From: Isoetes taiwanensis
Lineage: Eukaryota > Streptophyta > Lycopodiopsida > Isoetales > Isoetaceae
Assembly: GCA_021234155.1 (NCBI GenBank)
Contig: JAJEKV010000024.1
Span: forward strand, 12,872,913-12,936,912
Length of the DNA stretch: 64,000 nucleotides
Direction: 5' to 3'
Numbering within the stretch: the first letter of the stretch is position 1; every line of letters starts with the position of its first letter. The notes below the pieces were generated by a model. The model saw only the letters and a list, made by a program, of their open reading frames with translations, searched no databases and was not told the DNA's origin. The translations under genes and the position numbers were made by a program. Positions 56,561 through 64,000 of this stretch are shown here, piece by piece.

Positions 56561-58001
56561 AAAAGCTTGTCGTTGTCATGGAATATAACATAGGCATTTA
56601 TAGCACAGACAACAATCACATGTGTTTCTGAATGCAAAGCTAGTTGTTTGTCTAACTAAGTTTGAGAAGGTAACAGGATAGATCATTTATTGCTAGCAAC
56701 ACTCTCCAAAAACAAAATGAAGAACAAAATTAAAATGCTTTTTCCAAATTTTAATGTAGAACAAAATCCAAAAACTTGACAAATTGTGATTTTCATACAA
56801 CAGTTGCTCCAAGGCATGCGGATGCAACTCGAGATAAGGAGCTTTAAGCTAAGAAAATGTTGCAAACAAAACAAAACACATAGATCATGGCATAAAGATG
56901 TGCCTTACAATAGAGTCAACCACGATGTTAGTTACATTTGTAGATTTTTAATGGCTTGAAAATTAAAAGATTTCAAGCTTGGAATGGACTAATACAGGTA
57001 GCGGAGCACCACAAAATAACCTCGCTAGAAGCACCTTTAACCACGGTATCATCAATAAATATAAATGGACGTTCGCAAATGCACATATCAAATAGCTATT
57101 AATTTTTGTACTCCCTTCCAATAAACATTCGAATAACTATGTCGTCTGCCCCCAAATTGAAAATTCAAAATGCAATGTACAATATAAAGGCCGAAAGATA
57201 CCCAGATTAAAGACCCTTTTGAGTTAATACTGTAATGCGTGCATTGTGCAAATTCTGACAATAAATAATTGGAGTACAAAATTATGACAATTGTGCATAA
57301 TTGGTTGATAACATAGTTCAAGAGTTGCAAATCCTTCAGAATAGTTAACGAAGATTTATCAGAACCCATGCTTATAAAATATATATGACGTAAAAGACGT
57401 GTACTTCAGAACCCATGCTTATACAATATGATGTAAAGATGTGTGTCATGTCAGCAGATTACTATATGCAATGTTTCTAAAATGGCTGCAGTGCTTGTAT
57501 CTATCTATTGCATCATGGACGGCTCAGATGTGCGGAGCAATCCTGAGTTATACACTTTACAGTTTGTATCTTTTGCATCATGGACGGCTCAGATGTGCGG
57601 AGAGAGACCATGATAGAGGAGAAGGATAAGGCAATGAGCGACAAAACTAAAACCTATTGTTTAGTGATCTGTGTATATCTGTTGTATGAATCATTCGTAT
57701 TGCTCTGCATCACTTGCATCTCAAGTGGGAAAATGCATATGACAACCTCTAAAGCAATACATCTGACTATCTAGGCTAGCAAAGAAGTATCAAACAAAGG
57801 AACTCAAAAGTTGAGTTTAGCAGTGAAGCATCGGGGATAAAATCTGCACCTCCACCTGCAGTAAATATTCCACATCCTTGCAGAGCAAAAATTGGAACAA
57901 TAACTGCAGAATACACTGGGTTCATCTAATATAAAGGCAAGAATCCCGGAAACTGCATGAAGGATCAAATGGCAGCTCTAGGAACTAACCTGCATAGTGG
58001 A
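56561..58001 (+). repeat. Interspersed repeat, copy 2 (other copy 27199-28541)
   Basis: Shares both exact ends with copy 1 (CTTGTCGTTGTCATGG ... AACCTGCATAGTG). About 160 bp at 57494-57653 are unique to this copy and contain a roughly 80-bp tandem duplication with GCATCATGGACGGCTCAGAT. Confidence 0.85.
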
Positions 58002-58529
58002 ATTCGAGGTTGCTTGTCTACTGCATAAAGGAATGGAAAATGCCTTGTTCACTGCCTGTTTGAAATCTGTAAATGCAGTTCAGGAATGCAAAGTTCAGAA
58101 GCTGACTTTCACAAAACAGTTAGCAGTTTTGGATCTTGCATGCCAAAACAAATTGCAAAGAGTCTGCTCATACTCATGTAGAAAACAAAATTGAATTTGC
58201 AAAAACAACTTGCAAATATAAGCAAAATATAAGAACACCAATGGACAAAAGAAGTTACAGGGCCATGGAAGAAAGATGCCTCAGCATCCATGGTTTTGCG
58301 GGCATTGCACCATGTATAGAAAATGCCACTGTATAAGTGAACATCTTATCTGCCAATGATATTGTGAAACAGAAGCTTGGCCTCAAACACATGCTAGCGG
58401 AACAAAGAATCAATGCTCTGATTTTGAAGACTTCTTTTTCTAGCCATTCCCATTTGCTTATCTCTTCATGACACCTAATGTACACTGGACTCTATGTCTT
58501 CAAGGATTTGAACCTTGTACTTCTAATGC

Positions 58530-58785
58530 CCCATTTATTTTCATGGTCAACATCTACTGAGAACACGAACATATGTAGCATTATCGAGCTTCAAGTCCTC
58601 TTGTTCTATTTCTTGAACATATTTGAGGGCTACTTTCCCATCACCATGCCATGCACAACCTGCAATAATAATTGTCCATGAAAAAATGGTTCTTCCGTGC
58701 ATTGTCTCTAACACTTTGCAAGCATCCTCTATTGTCCCAGAACTTGCTTACATATTCATAAATGTATTTTTAACAAAGCTGTTTG
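58530..58785 (-). pseudogene. PPR protein relic
   Basis: On the minus strand one frame reads SSGTIEDACKVLETMHGRTI, SWTIIIAGCAWHGDGKVALK and EQEDLKLDNATYVRVLS, a canonical PPR unit pair. A stop precedes it (TFMNM-stop-ASSG) and another follows, so only a fragment survives. Confidence 0.8.
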
Positions 58786-58868
58786 GCTTTATTACACTAT
58801 AGATATAATAGGCATGAATCTTTTTTCCATCTCTATAGGAGAGGCATAAAACTCATTCCACGTACCTG

Positions 58869-59573
58869 GGCCCTTGAATGATTCATAAAACCCTCCACCT
58901 CAAGATGTCCAACTAAAACATCTGTTATAATATAGGCCATGTTTAAGCTGCCTTTGGGAATTGGAACCTGCATAATAGACAGGTCGAATCCATCACCTGC
59001 CATTCCATCAAAGTTGTGCAATTCATCCACCTCGTCCAAATTTCCAAACTCTTCTTTAGCGGATAATATTTATAAATCATTTATCATAGATGAATTAAAA
59101 TTTAAAAACTGAAATGGACAACGTTTCTTACCCTGGATCCATCTTCTGTCCCACCCGGATTTTTCATATAGCAGCCAGCGGTCCAGTGATAACCTGTTGA
59201 CTGCTGTAAAGAAACACAATGCCATTTGCAAAAACGAATTCATACCCTGTTTAATCTCCAGCGACTTCAGCAAGAGCATCTATTCAGCTGCATATACAAC
59301 TTCGAAAAAAAGCTTGAACTAACCTACTGTTTTTTGTAGTCGCCATAGCCAAGCAGACTACCATAAACTTTGCATGCCGCTATTGTGCAAAGAAGACTAA
59401 AGCAAAAACAAAAGCTGCCATGTTTGTATAAGGGCTCGTCTCTTAGCTTCTTTGGCATGACAATCTGTGCAAACTTTCGCAGGCCGATCTATGCAAACCT
59501 TGGAATACTTCTCGATCCGTTCGACCTCGAAGGAACCCTAAAGAAAACACTCGTAAAATCTTGACCATAGGAG
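58869..59573 (-). other. Possible multi-exon minus-strand gene, unrecognised
   Basis: Three minus-strand pieces carry splice-like borders: 59573-59485 (MAFSYGQDFTSVFFRVPSRS), 59279-59130 (GYEFVFANGIVFLYSSQQV in one frame) ending at GGATCCAGG|GTAAGAAA, and 59058-58870 (FDLSIMQVPIPKGSLNMAYI) ending at GCCCAG|GTACGTGG. One stop interrupts the middle piece. The gene was not recognised; it may be a decayed nuclear gene next to the LRR gene. Confidence 0.35.
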
Positions 59574-59838
59574 AAAGCCATAGAATTTAGGGCGCGATGT
59601 ATTACATACTTACACCAAAACCTTATAATAGAAGAAGATGAAGCCTGTTCTATTGATCCTTTGCATGTTAAGATTTCAAACATTGGCGCTATGAGAAACT
59701 AAGGAACTGAGTCAGAAACAACTAAACCAAATCAATCAACTCAAAGAACTAAAGAAGTAAACCAAATCAACGAGCCTTAATTACTCGAGGGCTCTTTATT
59801 AATTATTGGTCTAGTAAATAGTAAATACCACAAAGGTT

Positions 59839-60966
59839 TTAACAAGCAGGAAGCGGGGATCCACACAAGCCAGCATTGCCAGCATAGTAAGAGGCATTAA
59901 ATTTAGTCAGGGCTTCAACCTGAGGAATTTGGCCACTCAATTTGTTGTATGACAGGTCCAGAAAGTTGAGGTTCTCCAAATTAACAAAAGACTGAGGAAT
60001 GGAGCCGCTCAGCTTGTTCCTTGACAAATCCAATTTTGTCAAGCTCGTCACATTACCAAGGCTAGAAGGAATGCTGCCACTCAGCTTGTTATTTGACAAA
60101 TCTAGATCCCACAACACGCCCATTTTGCTGCCAAATCCTTCCGTGATTGAACCAGAAAGGGAGTTATGGGATGCGATAAGCCGCTGAAGGTTAGGAAGGA
60201 GGCGAACAGAGGGCGGCAATGTGCCGGTGAATGCATTGTTATTGATAAGCAGGAGAGAGAGATTCTTCATTTGGGCGAAGATATCAGGAACATGTCCAGA
60301 CAGGCCAGTGTCTGAAACCGAAAACTCCATAAGCGATGTAAATGCTTTGAACGAGGAAGGGAAGGTACCAGTTAATCCAGGGTTGTTGGAGAGGCGGAGA
60401 GCTTGCATGTTTGAAATTTTGCCTAAAGCAGCAGGCAATGGCCCGGTTAAATTGTTGTCGCTAAGCTCCAGGATTTGGAGCTGGGACAAATCTCCCAGAA
60501 AGGCAGGAATGGAGCCGGTGAAGGAATTCCGCGCCAGGGTCAAGTAGTAGAGATTCTTGAGGGGCGCAAGTGCTGGGGGAATGGCGCCGGAGAATCTGTT
60601 GCCGTCGAGGCTTAGCTCCTGGAGCTTGGTAAGCTTGGAAATGGAAGCGGGTATGGTGCCGCGGAATCCCTTAGAGGATGCAACCAGGATTTGAAGCTCT
60701 GTGAGACCCGATACAATCGCCAAGGCAGAGGCCGGCTGATCCACATCAGTCGAGGTAATCCACTCCATATCGAGCTTCATCACTCGCCCTGCGCTGTTGC
60801 AGGTAATGCCCTGCCATGTACAGCAGTCGGATGTCCCCCATGCAGCGCTGAACTTCCTCAGCTTGGATTTGAGATTCAGCAGCACCTGCCGATCGGACCC
60901 ATTGCATTTGGCTTCTGCCACTCCCCACAAAATTAATAGCATCAACAACACCAATGCACTCTTCAT
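59839..60966 (-). CDS. Secreted leucine-rich-repeat protein (PGIP/DRT100-like)
   Basis: Intronless, 375 residues from the ATG at 60966. The frame is open 53 codons further upstream, but the internal Met begins a clear signal peptide (MKSALVLLMLLILWGVAEA), so it is preferred. Next is a plant LRR N-terminal cap (CNGSDRQVLLNLKSKL ... DCCTWQGITC), then about ten 24-residue repeats of the plant extracellular type (LxxLxxLxLxxNxLxGxIP), e.g. LQELSLDGNRFSGAIPPAL and LTKLDLSRNKLSGSIPQSF, and a Cys-containing C-cap (GNAGLCGSPLPAC). There is no transmembrane helix or kinase, so it is an apoplastic protein; polygalacturonase-inhibitor-like or DRT100-like proteins have this size and layout. The ligand cannot be told from sequence. 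No disabling change. Confidence 0.9.
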   Translation of the reverse strand: MKSALVLLMLLILWGVAEAKCNGSDRQVLLNLKSKLRKFSAAWGTSDCCTWQGITCNSAGRVMKLDMEWITSTDVDQPASALAIVSGLTELQILVASSKGFRGTIPASISKLTKLQELSLDGNRFSGAIPPALAPLKNLYYLTLARNSFTGSIPAFLGDLSQLQILELSDNNLTGPLPAALGKISNMQALRLSNNPGLTGTFPSSFKAFTSLMEFSVSDTGLSGHVPDIFAQMKNLSLLLINNNAFTGTLPPSVRLLPNLQRLIASHNSLSGSITEGFGSKMGVLWDLDLSNNKLSGSIPSSLGNVTSLTKLDLSRNKLSGSIPQSFVNLENLNFLDLSYNKLSGQIPQVEALTKFNASYYAGNAGLCGSPLPAC

Positions 60967-61655
60967 TCTGCTCTGCTTTCCGTCGGATGCTGGCTTCCTG
61001 AAAATTTTTAGTCGCGCTTTCAACCCCCCGATAATTTTTTGGACCCAAAAACCGGTTTCCGCGTCCAGCCTGTCTCGCCTGGAACTTTGTTTTTCTTTGG
61101 AACGCATACAATTATTAAAATACATGGCGGCATACCTAGGCTAGGCTTACGAATGACTCCATGTTAAACTTTCGTCCCAACTTGCCCTCGGCCATGGCAA
61201 TTCCCATACACTCTCACTAATCACAAGCTGATATTATCAATACCACTAAAAACATGGTAACTCGCTCGTTGGTTGGTTCTGCCTCTGGAATGAAAAGTGG
61301 CACCATGATTTCGCTCAACAGGTCACGCGCAGGTAAGCACGCCTGGATTGGGCCCAGCCGCCCTCAGGCCGTGTGGCCTTCTTTCCGGAAGGTCAATCAA
61401 GCCTCCGCGCTTCGCGTGTCGGCCAGCCTTCCCTTCCAAAAAGAAGGCCCTTCCCTTCCAAAAAGAAGGCCATAGGGCCTTTGCCTTATACACAAACACT
61501 TTCACGTGCATGATATACACATTTTTTGCAGTATTTAATAAATAACCAATTTTCAGATCCTCTAGGATGTTCCGTCTTTCTTCCATAAATAATCGAGTAA
61601 TTGGAAAATCGAGTAATTGGAAATTTAGATATCTTAGAAGCGGGACTTAATATCA

Positions 61656-61683
61656 CTAGTTATGGTGCCCGGCGTTGCCGGGC
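61656..61683 (-). mobile_element. Helitron-type 3' terminus (minus orientation)
   Basis: Reverse complement: hairpin GCCCGGCAACGCCGGGC, ACCATAA, CTAG followed by T. Internal neighbour GTAACAATTTGAAGCGGTGG matches the end at 40480. The element body would lie to the right. Confidence 0.7.
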
Positions 61684-61689
61684 GTCGTA

Positions 61690-64000
61690 ACAATTTGAAG
61701 CGGTGGTTGTTTCATTGGTGGCCAGATAGGCGATGTGGCTTGAAGGGGGCAAGGTATACAGGAATGCTATGAGATTCATTAATAAAGAGAAAAAAAGATC
61801 ATTGTGCAAGAAAGAATGAATTTAATTTGATGTTGTCTTTGTTTCTATGGTACTTTTGTCGAAGTGATTTTATAGTGAGGCATTGGTAGGCTTTAGCAAA
61901 CTATAAAAATTTACACTGCATGAAGCTAATACGTCATTTAATGTTGGAGCAAAGCATATTACATTATGTTATTCAGAAATCATCGTTGTATTTCCCCTCT
62001 ATATTGCCCTTCATAACTTGTTTTTTGTCCTCAACGTCCATTACGTCCTTTAAAATATGTGTGCATTCAATGTATTTTAGTGTTTTCAATATATGTTAGT
62101 TATGGTGTTTCTATCTTATCTAGAAGAGTGTATGGAGAACATAAAGAGATGTCTTACTTTGATGACCTTCACTTTTGAAAAGCATTTATGGTATTCAAAT
62201 AGTTTTATATCAATCTCTAGAGCTATTGCTATGGTCTACACTTAGGCGAAACTGACAGAGTTGCATTGTATATTTTCATGCCTTTGAGAACCACTATCCT
62301 GTCTCTAAGCTTGCATATCTGATATGTGAACCGTTTATAAATTGTTGGATGGTGGAATATACTTGCTTTTAAACATCCTGCGCTTTTTGCTGGCTTGAGT
62401 ACTGTGTCAAATTGATTCAAAAGAGTATTTGGATTAATAAACTTATTTTCCAAGTTTATGAACTGTAAAGCTACACACAGCTGCTATTATAAATGGTTGT
62501 CCAATATCAAGATTGGCATATTCTACCAACCATCACGACCATCATTTGCTAGTTTTGCATAAATATTATATTCTGATGCAAGGATCTATGGCACCATTAG
62601 GGAATTGCTCTTTTAGGAAGCCTCCAAAATCATAATTTTTGCTATAAAATTGGCAACCTGCATAAAATCATAAAATTTTGCTATAAAATCAAAAAAGGGT
62701 ATTGACCTGCATTATCTGATGCTTCACATGTTTGGCAAGTGACTCACTTTCTGAGCACACATATTTCCAAATATACATGGCAGTTCTACCTCATATTTGC
62801 ATGTCTCTTTAAGAATGTTAGTTACACGGCCTCTGAAGTGACACCAAATTGTAGTGCATGATGTCATGAGACTCTTCTAAGCAATATCCTTCAAATAACT
62901 AAAGAGCTAACAAAAGAAAAATTGCATTTTTCAATTGTTGATCAGGCAGTTACGTACCGTTGCTTTGTAGCCGTATAGACCTCTGCCAATAAAATCGAAG
63001 TCACAAAAACATATTACAGCAGCCACGTACTGACAGCCTCCTCATATAAATCTCAGTAGATTACCTAAGCATTGACCATCAGTAATGGTGCTTACTTTGT
63101 GAACATGATATATGGAGACATCAACAACATTACCTGGAAATCGTGCATATGAATATAAGGAGCTAGCCACAGATGTAGAGCAGACCTGTTATCCATTACA
63201 TTTTGCATCAAATCTGTGCAATGACCACTAATCAATTGGCAGACCTGTTCATTTGCAAATAAGCCTTTGTAGAAAATGCAGAAAAATAAACTCTGCCCAA
63301 CCCTGAGCAGTTAACACAACGATTAGTATACAATTACAACAACCGTTCGTCCTCAGAAAGAAATATACCTGAAATCAAAACTCCTTAAAGGCACCAGCTG
63401 CAATCAGATAAGGAGAGTAAGAAGAGGAATCAGGCAAGAAAAAAATTCTCCCAATTTGTTAACTCCAATTCAAAAGACGCATGAACATGGACCAGTTTCC
63501 ATGCCCACATTTTGTCAAACTTTGAGCAGGTGAAAATGATGTTATTTCTGGAGCTGATTTAGAAAAGGTAATGTAAGTTGATGCACAACATTATCAGCGG
63601 AATGGCTAGTGCTATTACTTAGCTCCTTGCAACAACTTTTCTACAATCAATCATACACAATAAAGGCCAATCTAAAGTAATAATTGTAACACCTGCGAAG
63701 ATCAAAGATGCAGGCTTTTTACACCAAATATGGAGCCCAAATGAGCTAATCTCTTCAAAAATACCTGGAGGATAGCTATGAAACTGGTTGTGCTGCAAAC
63801 GATTCTAAAACAGCTGAGAAGGCAATTCAAGAAGCACACAGTCAATTATCAAATTGGAAGGGGGAATAGGCAATAAAATCAAAGAGATTTACCTGTCTAG
63901 TAAAACACATCTAAATTCGTTATCTCTAGGCCACCTTGCTCCTTATACATAAGGGAAGAACCAACCAGATCAGGTAAAACCAACAGAAGTCCCAGCCAGA
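61690..64000. other. No supported gene
   Basis: AT-rich sequence; only short frames without domain resemblance. It may contain the rest of the Helitron-like element and intronic or intergenic DNA. Confidence 0.4.

Noticed and set aside
1-64000. tRNA, rRNA or organelle-derived genes
   Set aside because: No cloverleaf B-box pattern or rRNA core sequence was recognised by eye; a tRNAscan or Rfam run would decide.

Overview
The window is nuclear DNA of a land plant and is dominated by transposable elements. The plant assignment rests on an intact nuclear psbW gene (chloroplast photosystem II subunit W), pentatricopeptide-repeat fragments and a plant-type extracellular leucine-rich-repeat gene. 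The low gene density, nested retroelements, Helitron-like ends and tandem repeats fit a large-genome lineage; a fern or other seed-free plant is only an inference. No tRNA, rRNA, CRISPR or bacterial operon was seen.

Layout. 0-1.6 kb: a two-exon FCP1-homology (HAD phosphatase fold) gene with a degenerate catalytic motif and a GC-rich palindrome in its intron. 3.7-4.1 kb: hAT transposase remnant. 4.5-5.2 kb (minus): psbW. 5.6-5.9 kb: PPR relic. 5.9-13.7 kb: pyrimidine-rich, gene-poor sequence with several large hairpins and a dense block of inverted repeats at 9.48-10.25 kb. 13.8-17.8 kb: LTR-retroelement-like sequence with a tRNA-Met-type primer-binding site at 16020, followed by a promoter and a histone H3/CENH3-like reading frame that carries about 290 extra residues between the H3 tail start and the histone fold. 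17.8-21.0 kb: about 1-kb tandem repeats with an insertion. 22.6-24.6 kb: LTR-like segment and Ty1/copia RNase H relic.

28.5-37.5 kb: a divergently organised transposon-like locus. On the minus strand are DUF8039-like and DUF7869-like (DNC..GQNKN, GHTHDDIDALFG) modules; on the plus strand is a decayed multi-exon gene with two introns that join in frame. Both sides, mostly in introns, carry a recurrent palindrome ATCGCGRCCGCGAT. 41.9-48.5 kb: staggered tandem duplications interrupted by a 5'-truncated LINE with a 13-bp target-site duplication. 48.5-50.16 kb: a 1.6-kb pure-purine-like tract. 51.1-56.2 kb: LINE with DUF4283-like and endonuclease domains, split by a complete hAT-type MITE (8-bp TSD) and overrun by a minus-strand LINE 3' end. 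56.2-59.6 kb: copia gag relic, a repeat shared with 27.2-28.5 kb, and PPR and unknown gene pieces. 59.8-61.0 kb (minus): intact LRR gene. Four Helitron-type 3' termini lie at 24.6, 40.5, 50.3 and 61.7 kb.

Most likely functional genes: psbW and the LRR gene, possibly the FCP1-like gene. The observation most worth following is the H3/CENH3-like frame behind a retroelement primer-binding site; next is the shared palindrome family in introns of transposon genes.
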